DNA of 64,000 nt, taken from the NCBI GenBank assembly GCA_032358165.1, contig JAALGY010000030.1, positions 1,240,001-1,304,000 on the forward strand, in the 5' to 3' direction. This document shows, one piece after another, positions 22,455-33,300 of this stretch. Position 1 is the stretch's first letter; each line of letters starts with the position of its first letter. The position numbers and the translations under genes are program-made. Origin of the DNA: Diplosphaera chodatii. Lineage: Eukaryota; Chlorophyta; Trebouxiophyceae; Prasiolales; Stichococcaceae. Below the pieces are notes generated by a model that was not told where the DNA came from, did not search any database, and was given only the letters and a program-made list of their open reading frames with translations.

Positions 22455-25400
22455 CTACATGCCCATCAATGAGGCCATCAGCCCGCCAGCATACGCCATG
22501 GGTCGCACGTCTGGGTGCGGCACTTGTGAGTATGTGGTGAAGGCAGGAACCATGTCGCCCCCCTTGAACGTGATGTACGCCCCCTTGTTGCCCATCTGCG
22601 CATGGCACAGCAGTGCACACGTCAACATGGCCATCCTCGACCATCACGGTCTTCGACCAATACGGCAACACCAACCGTGACATGTATGCACGACACGCCT
22701 GGTCACAGTAGTTGGGCGCCGAGAAGATGGTTATGAGCGAATCATTGTGCACAACCTCAAAGCCTACCAAATGACAATGAAACTTTATTTAGTGAGTCAG
22801 TGCAAATGCTGTTTTGAGCAAGTTGACATGCTGCATGCAGCTGCAGGCTGCCTCATACAGTTTGACGCACCCTCATCCTTGACCTGCAAAATCACAAGGA
22901 GCAGTCTGTCTCTGCACGATGAGTGCCAACATGCGAGTATCACTACAGCAGTAGCAGGCCTATCGACCAAGGTCAGCGCTGCAGCGCACCTCATGCGACC
23001 GCACAATGAGCTCAAGGTCGTTCTGCTCCAGGAATCGCTTTGTGACATCAGGACCTGTCGAAGGCAGAAAGCTGAGTAGCGGCACCAAAGGAGAGAATGT
23101 TTGCTTGCATATTGTGATGTGCCGCCAGAGCCATGATGCCAGCCTGTGCCGCACTCCTCAGAGTGGCAAAAGCAGCGTACCAAAGCCGACGCCCACGCCG
23201 CGCTTGCTGGGGCTGCGGCCCGGCTGCGGCTGCGGGTCGCTCCACAGCAGCTCGCACATGAGGCCCTCACCCGGCGGCTCCCTGCAGCCAGGGTTCAGGG
23301 TTGCGCAGGTGATGGCTGGACTTTGTCGAGCTGCCTCCTTCCACTGGGCAGACGCCTGGCGGCACCAGCAGCAGATCGCCAGCAGCTCCGCTGAACAATG
23401 CAACAGCCTGCAGGCATTGAAGTGAGGTACGTTGGTTGCTCAAAAGGACTGGTGCGCTGCGGCAGGCGCACATGTTGCGGTTGATGGCGCGTATGTCGTC
23501 CAGTGTGACACCGTCCCGGCTGAACAGGCCGCCATGCACCACCAGCACCTGCAAATAGCATGCACGGGTGCCGGCCTCAGCCCAAAACCGCAATATCGAC
23601 ATTGCCGTAGAGGATCCCTCAGCCTCTAGGCCTTCTGATGGACGGCGTCTCAACTGTGCATACAGAGAGCCCCCAAGAGCGCCAGCATTGCCGGCGGCAC
23701 CTTGTTGGACAGCAGGTGCGCCAGCGGCAGCCAGCAGAAGGCCTCCCGGAACAGGTCCACCAGCAGGCTGTTGTACTTGGCCTTGATCTGTCGGCCCCAC
23801 ACCCAGCTGGTGTGCAGATGTTGCTGGTGGTGATATCAACAGCATGCAGGCAGGCCGCTGCAGCCGGCGTGTGCCGCATGATGTCAGGGGCCATCAGTTC
23901 GGAAGGCTACCTCGCCATAGAAGCCGTAGATGGAGCCCATGCTCTGCGACTCGTGGTTGCCGCGTGCGAGGTGCATGTGCTGCGGGTACAGCCACTTGTA
24001 CGCAAACAGCGTCAAGATGACCTCTGCACTGAATGAGCCCCTGTCCACGAAGTCACCTGAAGCAACAAAATGCAGCTCAGTGCTTGTTGTGTGTGTGCGT
24101 GGGCAAAGCACGACCATCGTGGAGCCTGCTGACTACGGTGCTTGGCACTTACCATTGAAAAGATACGGGTTCTGTGGTGACGGCTTGCCATTCAGCTCAA
24201 AAATGTTCAGCAGGTCGTAGAACTGGCCGTGAATGTCACCACACACTGTGAGCGTCTCCCCTGCAGTGTGGCAGAGACGGGAGGACGTCGCTGGTGACGC
24301 TCCGGTCAGCACCCCTCGATGGGGCGGCTGACTGGTGACATGCAGACGCTGGAAGCCACTAGACAGACAGCATACCTGATGGGACGTCTACATCGACGAG
24401 CGTCGCCTCAGCTCTGAGGGCCGCCAGCGCGCCCATGACTATCTCGAACGCAAAGCGCACGCTGATCTTCTTCTGTTCTCTGAAGGCCTCCAGCATGCTG
24501 TCCACAAACTGCTGCGTTATCCTGTAGCCCTCTGTCGGCGAGCCTGCAGTTGTTTACAAATCGTCATACGACCAGCTGGGCACCTGCACCCTGCCCGTCT
24601 GAAGGATTCCAGCAGCCGCGGTGGGTGCGACTGCCAGCCACTGCTGTGTGCACGGCGACCCAGTTGTCAAGGCAGGTGAATGGATGACCAGCTGCTCACC
24701 CTCTAATCGTGGGCCCTGGTAGTCGTCCTCTACCGACATGCTGGACAGATCCAGCTGCTGAGACGGTGGAACCACATCCTCCTCCTGCACATCAACACAT
24801 CACGCTGCACACTTCATACCCTTGCCCACAGGCTATCGGTAATCGCACATCTTGTAGTGCGCACAGCCATGATTGAATGGTAGACTGTTGCAGCCTGACG
24901 CTCAGTGAGGCAAGGGTAAAATGTAACACTAGCAACCGCCACCCACCGGCAGCGCCAGCGACTCCTCGAAGCGCATGCGCTTGACGATGCGCTCGCACTC
25001 GCTGAGCTTTCGCCGCAGGTCGGGGTCCTTGGGGCTGAGGCGCGCCGCCTTCTGGAAGTCTTTGAGCGCAGGCTTGAAGTGCCCCAGCGCAAAGTTGGCA
25101 TCGCCCCGCCTATAGTAGCCCTGTTGACCACACCGCAGACCACTGGACCGCACGCCAGCGAGCTCAATCATCGGCAGCCGAGGAAGATAAACAAGCAGGC
25201 TGCAAGTCCGCATGAATTTAGCACCAAACATACTCCCCAGCCGCCGCCGGGCCTTGCGTTGCCACTGATGGTCAGCAGAGCCTACAGGATGCTCACCTTT
25301 GGCAGCTTCGGGTCCATAGCGATGGCCGCCGATGCATCTGCAATAGCGCTGCCATACTCCTCTGTGCGGATATAGGCGAAAGCCCGATTTGACAGAACCG

Positions 25401-25894
25401 CCTGGTTCTGTGGGTCTAGCTCTAAGGCTCTGCAACTCATGCAAATGATTTATCGTTGACACCTACCCAGAAGTGTCCAGCAAGTGATGCAGCACCACGT
25501 GGTGCTATCCTGATGTGCCTGGCAGCAGCACTTGATGCAGCAGGGGCATGCACGGCACCTGGTATAATGATCGATGGCAGCAGGATACTGCTTCTCTGCA
25601 GCACAGCCAATCACCCGTCAGCATCGCAAAACAAACTACGCCTGCATCCCGACTTGCGTCAGAGCCGCAGAACCGTGGCACAAGCAAATGTATGCATGCG
25701 GCCGGCAGCACGCAAGCATGCGCATGATGACGACAGCCACGCATCTCACTTTTGAACTCCTCATTGCCCTTCAGCCGCCACTCCGATGCCTTTTCTCGGT
25801 CCTCGGCTGACGCTTCTGCAACGCTGGCGTGCTGGGACGTCCCGTTGGGTGTGCTGCTGGGAAGCTCCTCCTGACCCGCCGCACCATCCACCAT
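22455..25894 (-). CDS. PPP5: serine/threonine protein phosphatase 5 (TPR + PPP catalytic domain)
   Basis: PP5 is an HSP90-associated phosphatase autoinhibited by its TPR domain. The first ATG in frame is 25894 ([14 protein letters not shown]); an open frame runs slightly further upstream without an ATG. The TPR region reads [11 protein letters not shown], then [20 protein letters not shown] (near 25090) and [16 protein letters not shown]. Catalytic motifs are all present in order: [14 protein letters not shown] (near 24220), [18 protein letters not shown] and [10 protein letters not shown] (near 24000), [20 protein letters not shown] (near 23510), [11 protein letters not shown] (near 23000) and [15 protein letters not shown] (near 22710). 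The last exon carries [15 protein letters not shown] and ends at TAG 22455. The metal and phosphate ligands (GDxHG, GDxVDRG, GNHE) are intact, so it should be active. Confidence 0.93.
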
Positions 25895-26429
25895 GCTGCC
25901 CACTTCACCAGAATGCAACTTATTATCAAACTGCTCAGGAAGGCTCAAGGCACATGCAGCACTGGTTGCTGCCGTTCACTGCTGTGACACAGGCCCTCTG
26001 ATGCCTCCGTTGCACGGCGTGTTTGAGATTGCGCAGGGCTCGTCGATCAATCAGCTTTGCCCAGCCTGTGCCCGCCCCTTTGCGAACACTACAGCGTCGG
26101 CGACGGCGTTCTGCAGGCTACAACAGGGAGCTCAGTTATTGGAGCTGGCTTTCATGATGAACCCTCGTTCGAGGGCACATGGTTCGATACCTGCTGGAAC
26201 CATTGGGCGCCAGCGAAGCATGGCGCTGCATAGTGCCTGTAAACCCAGCAACGCGTGCTACGCGCTGTGGCGTGTCGACGCTGTGTGGGACGGTCGCGAG
26301 TGCGTTGGAGGGACCGCAGCCGCTGATTTAGCTAGCTCCCTGCCACACCTTGATACGGACTCGTGAGGTGCAGCCCGGCGTCAGTGGGCGCAGGATCAGG
26401 CCTTGGCCCCCGCTGGGAAGAGGACTACA
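25895..26429. promoter_or_regulatory. divergent start region, PP5 / SERF
   Basis: 535 bp between the two start codons. No coding sequence recognised. The nearby ccctcgttcgaggg palindrome at about 26162 resembles a tRNA T-arm but no tRNA can be folded around it. Confidence 0.35.
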
Positions 26430-27013
26430 ATGACGAGGTGCTCAGAGCCTCGCCTATCGGCTACGATGTTGCCGTTTGTTTCCCGCTGGCATGGCACTGA
26501 CATCAGTAAACGCGGTTGGTATAGCTGCCGGTCACGTTTTCGCCAGGACCGTGGGGCTTGTGGCTCTTGGTGACCTTTAGAGCCCGCCCAAACCTGATGG
26601 ATCCGCAGGACATCGTAGGCGGCAAGTGATGCTTTTGCACAGGCCCAGTCAGTGCTACTGCGCCTCAGCTGGTGGCACTGCATGACCGCAGGGGGAATCA
26701 GCGGGAGACAGACCGCGCTCGCGCCGCAGCACGAAACGCAAAGACGGGCGTGAAGGCCAAGGGACAAGGACGGCCTGACTGCAGCGCAGCGTAAGGAGCG
26801 GTGAGGAACCGCAGCTGGGATGCAATCCGCCTTGTCATGCACCAGATCATGCGCTGCCAACCTCTTTCACATGTTGATCGGCGGTGCTGCCTGCCGAAGC
26901 TGCTGCGTGTCACGTTGTGACGTTGTCACGTTTCTAGGGACGCCAAGGCGCTGCAGGAGAAGATGGCCAAGAAGGCAGCTGCGGGGGGCGACAACAAGGA
27001 TGCAAAGAAGTAG
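26430..27013 (+). CDS. SERF/4F5 family small basic protein
   Basis: Found by splicing; too fragmented to appear as one open frame. Exons 26430-26437 (8 nt), 26692-26790 and 26938-27013 join in phase to 60 residues beginning MTRGNQRETDRARAAARNAK and ending ALQEKMAKKAAAGGDNKDAK-K with TAG at 27011. MTRGNQRE at the extreme N-terminus is the signature of 4F5/SERF (small EDRK-rich factor) proteins, and the Lys/Ala/Glu tail fits. SERF proteins are disordered, bind RNA and change amyloid-protein aggregation in animals; the role in algae is unknown. The first intron splits the Arg codon of MTR, so translation starts in an 8-nt coding exon. Donors are AG|gtgctc and GC|gtaagg. Confidence 0.85.
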
Positions 27014-27298
27014 CTGCGGGCGGGGTGGTTGGTCGGCTGAATGAGAGACATGGAGTTGCAGAAATTCGTGGTTTGGGTGGGTCAGGCGTGTTACTGTACT
27101 CCCTAGGAGGTCTTACCGTACGGTCAAAACATATACAGACCCTGACGCAGCTACTCTGCCACAAAGACTCAGGAGATGTAGGCACGTCGCATCTCTGCCA
27201 TCTCGTACTTCACGCCTGTGTGCAGTAGACAGAAGCAGTGGCCTCCATAACCTAGCTGTTGGACTAAGAGTCATGGAAGTGTGGAAACAGTAGCATCA

Positions 27299-29961
27299 TC
27301 AAATGCCAAACAGTAGCATCATTAAAAGCCGACCTGTGAATGGGTCGATGAAGACACCGCTGTGCTGCGCTGCTACCTCATTGATGCCGGCCTCGGAATA
27401 TACAGCGCCAGCTGGCGTCACCTGCGGGCGACAAACCCATCAGCTGACCAAGCATCAGACGGACTTTGTCGCATCGGCACACTGAATGCGCAGGTCTGCT
27501 GGAGTCCAGATGGCTGGACTTGGTGGCGGTCTTGTGAAGCTCAAGCAATCACAGCAGGTTCCCACACACAGGGGATTGACACATACAGCGCACCATGGGC
27601 GGGTTGTGCTCGTTCATGGGGGCCCGCGTGATGGCGCACACCAGCTTGGAGTGCACGTGCTTGGAGAAGGGCAGGGCGGCGGCGAGCTGCCGGAAGTCGT
27701 CCAGGTGCAGGGGGTCCTCCTTGTTGGTGCCCTCCTCCAGGCTCTGCGGAACCTTCAACGCTGAGAGCCCCGCCTGCAGCACCATGTTCAGAGCATCTCT
27801 GCAACTGCCACAGCACACTCACTGGTGACGCACCAGGCGGCTTGACGTGACTGTATAAGCTCAGTGGGAAACACCACAGCTATGTTTGCGAACGTGTCAC
27901 ACCGCACGGTCAAGCAGTGCATGCAAGCAAGCTGCTCGTGCATAGCATATCGCCCCTGCCGTGGACGGTGCACTGTGATACGAGATGACACGAGAGAAGT
28001 AAGCCGCTGCAATGGGCTAAGCTAAGCAGACGAAATTGCCACCAAGTGCAGGCTCGACATCTCACGTCACTTGACAATGCTGATGTCTCCCTTCGATCCA
28101 GCAGGAGTATGCAGCGATGGAGGCACAGGAAAATGTGGCCACCTGCAGGTGGATGTTGAGCAACGAGGTGGACGTCAGCGAGTGCAGGCGGTACAGGTCC
28201 TGCTGGAACAGCGCCTGCAGCTCGGTCCACCGCCCTGGGTCGAACAGCTCCTGTAACCCAAACACGTCGTCACCACAAGTGTCAGACTTGCGCCCTTTTG
28301 CTGCAACCGTCTGTCGTGCGTGACTGACGTGGAGCGTACAGCTAGGGCATGGCCCACAGCAAACCGGCATGCGTGGCAGCAGATGCCAATTGTAACCGGT
28401 AACGCAAGAATGCGCTACAGGCCTCCAGCAGGTGGTGCATGCTCGGGACAGGTGCTGATGAACCTGGTATCTGCTGCACTGCGTGTCGGCTGTGAAGACG
28501 AGCACTGCGAAGGCGCGCTGCATCTCCGCCTCAAAGGGCTCCGCCCACCGGCTGAGGTGCTCCCGCGCGTACGATATGGCGCCAGGGCCATCCTGCTGCC
28601 GCACTAGCTCCACATACTCCTGCGAAATTGCAGAGCGAGTGTCGCTCATGTCCTGCCTTCGTCTGCTCATTATGTCTGCTGACAAATGCCTGGCCTGCTT
28701 CATCACATGTGATGGAGCAGGCCAGGCATTTGTGCCCTGGGCATACACTCCGTGACTGGACTGCCTACATTGTCGTGGGAATAACTGCTGTAGAGTTCAG
28801 TCTATGGTTGACTGCACAGCAGTGCACCTGGAGGCGGAGCTTGAACTCCAGGCTGTGGCTCTTGAATTTTCTGAGCTTGGCGGCGTGCTGGCCGCACCAC
28901 GCGAGCGCCGGGCCGCAGTCATGTGCCCTGAGTGCATCCACCACCTTCTGCGCCTCCACAAACACATGCGCATCCACCAGCTCCTGCACGCACAGCCAAG
29001 TTGATGATGTCTGGTGAAGGTCGCGTATGTAAGGGAGCTGCTATATGACGCTGCAAAGGAAGCTGTGTTTTATCGCGTACGAGGCTGTGCAGCACAATTG
29101 ACAACCACGGTGTTTTGGCGCACCACATCCTGCTCAGCACCTGGATGTTGGAGTCATGCGCCAGGTGCAGCGCAGAAGTGAGGTAGCCGCGCCTCAGCAG
29201 GTGGTCGACAAGCAGCCGGTCGAGACGCCGCCGGTTCCACTCCAGCAGTGCATCCTTGCGCGGCATCCCGATCTCCTGAACAGACATGCCGGGTACTGGA
29301 TGGTCAGTGCCGCCAGCAGAGGATCACAGAATGAACTGCACATGGCCGAGCCGCTTTGGACAGGCCCCAGATTACTGAACAGCAACGCGGAAACCCTCTC
29401 GTCTTCAGATTGTGCTGTTAGTCGTCAAGCATGCCTGCAGGTGCGCCAGCCGGGCACAGCAGCGCCGGAGCTCCGCTGCCTCCACTGCATCCAGCTCGTC
29501 AAGCTGCAAGCAGCAAAGCAGCTGGATCAGTATCTCGCATGCGATGCATGTATGGGTGCAGACCTGACGTATGCTGGGCGTCAAATAGTTTAGCTGCTTT
29601 ACTGCTGAGTGCTGTTGCGTCGTCACGATGCTTGACAGACACACCTTCCGCTTGAGGCTGCCAACGCGACGTTCCACATCACTGAGGACCTCCCCTTGAA
29701 GGTCCTGCGGGTTTACTGCGGGATCGCTGGCCGCCTGCAGCGCGTCGACGATGGCTGTGAATTCCTCCACGACACCCTTGCGGTCCCGAGTCGTGCGCTT
29801 CAAGGATTCATATGGCACCTGCAACGCAGACAAAGCCTGTGTTGCTAAAGAAGAGGATGCAATGGCAGGACGCACACCAGTTTGCTCAAGGCAGCCACTG
29901 GAGAGGCAGTGGACGCACTCACCCGCAGCAACGGCGTCTCTATTGTCTCTGCACCGGCCAT
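27299..29961 (-). CDS. MAEA: MAEA/GID9 (Fyv10) subunit of the CTLH/GID E3 ubiquitin ligase
   Basis: MAEA pairs with RMD5/GID2 to form the catalytic RING dimer of the CTLH ligase. Exons that close in phase: 29961-29923 (MAGAETIETPLLR), 29818-29645 (VPYESLKRTTRDRKG), 29503-29435 (LDELDAVEAAELRRCCARLA), 29275-29141 (LisH: RRRLDRLLVDHLLRRGYLTS) and 28983-28828 (start of CTLH: ALAWCGQHAAKLRKFKSHSL). Then EYVELVRQQDGPGAISYARE from 28619, a CRA-type exon near 28240-28150 (ELFDPGRWTELQALF), and KLVCAITRAPMNEHNPPM joined to VTPAGAVYSEAGINEV, ending at TGA 27299. The intron after 29435 appears to use a GC donor. The second half of the RING-like domain lacks the usual C-P-x-T, reading FIDPFTG. Confidence 0.9.
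28682..28733. repeat. near-perfect 52-bp palindrome inside a MAEA intron
   Basis: Two 26-nt arms are inverted copies of each other with one mismatch (T at 28700 opposite G at 28715). The arms meet directly at the centre (28707/28708), where CATCACATGTGATG is itself a palindrome. As plus-strand RNA the mismatch is a G-U pair, so a fully paired hairpin forms. It lies within the intron 28620-28827 of MAEA, whose transcript is the minus strand. Confidence 0.9.
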
Positions 29962-30368
29962 GCCGTAATACTGATCCTTACATCATGGACATGTGCATTT
30001 CCGAAACAACGTCGTGTGCAGATGGTCGGCACCAATCTCACATAAGATGTGCGCCCCTCACAGCATTCACTATTGTCTAAGTAACCAGGTCGACCGGTTT
30101 CTACAATGACCTGTTATCTGACTCTGTGATATTGCACGCAAGCTGGCTTGCAAACATCATTTGAGCCCAGTCATTGCCAGAGTGGAGAGCTGTGAGTGTG
30201 CTGTTGGAGCCCCACCCTGTGCTGAGTGCACCTTCGCTGCTCTACGAGGCACGAGCAAATCTTCAGTGGCTGCTTTTGCTGGCTTTCATGCAGTAGATCA
30301 GCTGCCAGACAGCAGTAGAGCCAGCGGTGACAGCCCGGCGTATGTATAACGGCGTCACTCCATGAGGC
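29962..30368. promoter_or_regulatory. divergent start region, MAEA / UPF2
   Basis: 407 bp between the two ATGs. No coding sequence recognised; holds both 5' leaders and promoters by position. Confidence 0.4.
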
Positions 30369-33300
30369 ATGGTCGACACCGCCAAGGTGCGCACGCTTTC
30401 CAATGGCAAACTGCATGGCATTCAGGCGTGTACACGTTGGCATTGCCGCTGACTGCATATTCCTGCAAACAGGCTGCCGACGATGCTGCCGACGGAGATG
30501 GTGTCAGGGACGCAGCAGGCGAGGCATCGCCCGCGGTCATCGAGGTGCGCAGTCCCGGGGTTGGATCATATCACAATCACCTTGAGTAAGGAATCACTTC
30601 GCAACATGGCTGGTTCGACCTGTTGGCAACCGTTATTACGCCTTCACAGGGTGCTGCGGCGGCATATGCAGCAGCCAGGGGAGTGCTCGAGCGGCAGCGG
30701 CTGCTATGGGAAGCCAACACACGCGCCAGCCCAGTCGCAGGTATGCGCTGAGCACTAGCTATCGACAGGTTGAGCCAGCTGTTTCGTCCTTGTGCCTGAA
30801 GCTTTAAAACTGGCTGTGGCATCTATTCTCGTGCATCAGCCACAGATGCATGCCTTTGCAACACGCAGAAGATGTGTTGAAGAACCGTGACTCGAGCATC
30901 AAGCGCAACAATGCATTGCTCAAGCGTCTCCGGGCGCTGTCGGAGGACACAAAGCTGGCGGTGCTGGCCGACATTGAGAGGGTCAATCAGAGCCGGGTGC
31001 GTCCTGGGCCTCCCGCTCCAGCAGCATTTTGTGCGCCGCAGTATCGCACCCCTCTTGCAGCTGAGATCGCCGGTTTCGCTCGCAGTATGTGACAGAGGCG
31101 GTCACGGCTGTAGCAGAGGCGCCCCTCAGGGCCAAAGACTTGGCAGCAGCTGTTGAGGTGACAAGCCTCATGACACAGACAGCGCGGGCATTGCTGGTTT
31201 GGCCGAAAGGTATTATTTTCGGATGAATCGGCATGTCTAGAAGCGTGTCAGCGGCAAGCGACTGCGGCTTCCCTGCAGGTGTGTTCAGCGCTCCACCAGC
31301 AGTATGCAGAGTTTGGGCGGGGCGTGGTGCGTGCCTTTGGGGCTGCGCTGGACGCGGGCGCTGCAGAGGGCGAGCAGTCGCTTGCGCGGAGGCGCACCCT
31401 GCTGCGGCTGCTCGCGCAGCTGCTGCTGGCGGGCGTCAGCGACGAGTGGGGAGTCCTTGTGCAGGTAGGCATAGCGCACGGCACACACGATCACAATATG
31501 TTCACCAAGCATGTGGTGTGCACCCCACCACCTGACATGTTTTGTCAGCGATCAGTACACGTTTCCTTCATGATCTGAACCACTGCAATCAAAGGCAACA
31601 CTTTTCTTAACAGGCCATCAAGAGTATGGTGAGCGCGGACTTTGGCAAGGGGCGGGACGAGGCGGTGGCTGTGACGACCATCCTGGGTGCCCTTGCCAAG
31701 GCGGAACGCGCCACGCTGCTGGGCTTCCCGCTGCGTGAACCTGCCATGCTGTCGGCAGATGCACGGCGTGATGAGGTGACCGAGAGAGGCTGCAGGAGCT
31801 GTGCAATCATATGGTCAACGCAGCAGCTGTCAGCCGCCAACACCCATTTCCTGACAAGCTGCAGTCGCTCCATCAGGATGAACACGATGCCAACCCAGCC
31901 ATCAGCATTGCCTGGAAGGAGCTGCGAGCTGCGCAGATGGCATACACTGAGGAGGCAGCATGCCGGCCGCTGCCGCCGGCCAATGTGCAGAAGGATGTAC
32001 GAGCAGCATACAAGCAGCTGTTCGCCGCAGCATGCGCTGCACTTGAGCGAGACCATGCCGCGCTGCTGGCGAAGGAGCGCAACAACACCCGCACCCTGAC
32101 TGCCAGGTGAGGCCCAGGGCAGGAGCGTGTCAGCAGGTGAGACTGCGAAACTTCTCATGATGATGTGCTGCGGCGTCCTGTTGACTGTACAGAGTAGCTC
32201 ACCACCAGTCAAGTCAGCAGCCCAGCGTAAGGCATATTGTGTTCGTGTTGAGGAGGGGGGCCATCCAGGGGGGCCACATCAGTGGGCCCTACGATCCTGT
32301 TTTTGAAGAGAGCAATGCTGACCACTGCTGCAGGGGTGACCTGCCGGAGCATGTGGCGGAAGCGTTTGAGGCACAGAAACAGGCACTGGACTCGCTGCAG
32401 CGCCCGCTGGCAGCGCTTGCTGAGCAGCTGGAGGCCGCGCTGCCCACGCTGCGACAGTCTGCTGCACAGCTCACATCTGATCGTGGCATCTCTGTCATCG
32501 TGCCCAAGGTGCTTTGCTGTGTGAGTGTTCAGTACTCAACGACCCCAATTGTGGGTGTCTAAGACAAAGACCTGCTATTGGAGGCTGCCTGCCTGCTGTG
32601 GGCCTGCTGAGCATCGTACAACGGCACAGATGGGTGCATGCGCGCCATCGTGCACAGGGCACCTGCCGCTCCAGCCTTTGCCTGCTCACCCCTTGACGAT
32701 GTTCTTCGTTGCAGGATGCGGAGGACTTCTCGGGCGGCGTCTTCGAGGATGAGGACACCCGCACCTTCTATGAGGTGCTGCCGGACCTGCGCTTCCTGGT
32801 GCCGGGGGCCGCGGCCGATGCAGACGGGGCTGAAGCAGCGAGGGACGGCGCTGATTGCCCCACACACGACGGCAGCGCTGAAGGGGCGGGGGCCGCACAG
32901 GCAGAGGCGCAGGATGCAGTGGTAGTCGAGGCAGACACGGATGCATCACAGGCAGCAGGCACAGGTTCGTCCTCCCAATGTGTAGCGTATAGCCTAGAGG
33001 CGCCTGAACCCAGTTGTGCGCGTTGTCTGGACCGCACCAGCCGTCGTGTAGCGGCTTGTAAACTCTGCCTTCGAGGTTTATGCATGGTGCTTGGCAGATG
33101 ATGAGGAGGCAGGCGACGAAGTGGCCGCAGATGATGTGTCGGCTGGAGCATCAGGAGCAGCAAAGGCGGCAGAGGTGATTGAAAGAGCTGTACCAACATG
33201 CTGCAGCATATTGCATCAAGATTTGGCATGTCGACATGTAACGTGTTTGCATTTGGGTCAAGCACTATTCTTTTGCGAGCGGCATGGGTTGCATTTGCAA

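Noticed and set aside
26155..26215. tRNA-like T-arm (gttcga motifs)
   Set aside because: No matching acceptor, D or anticodon stem could be found within 80 bases.
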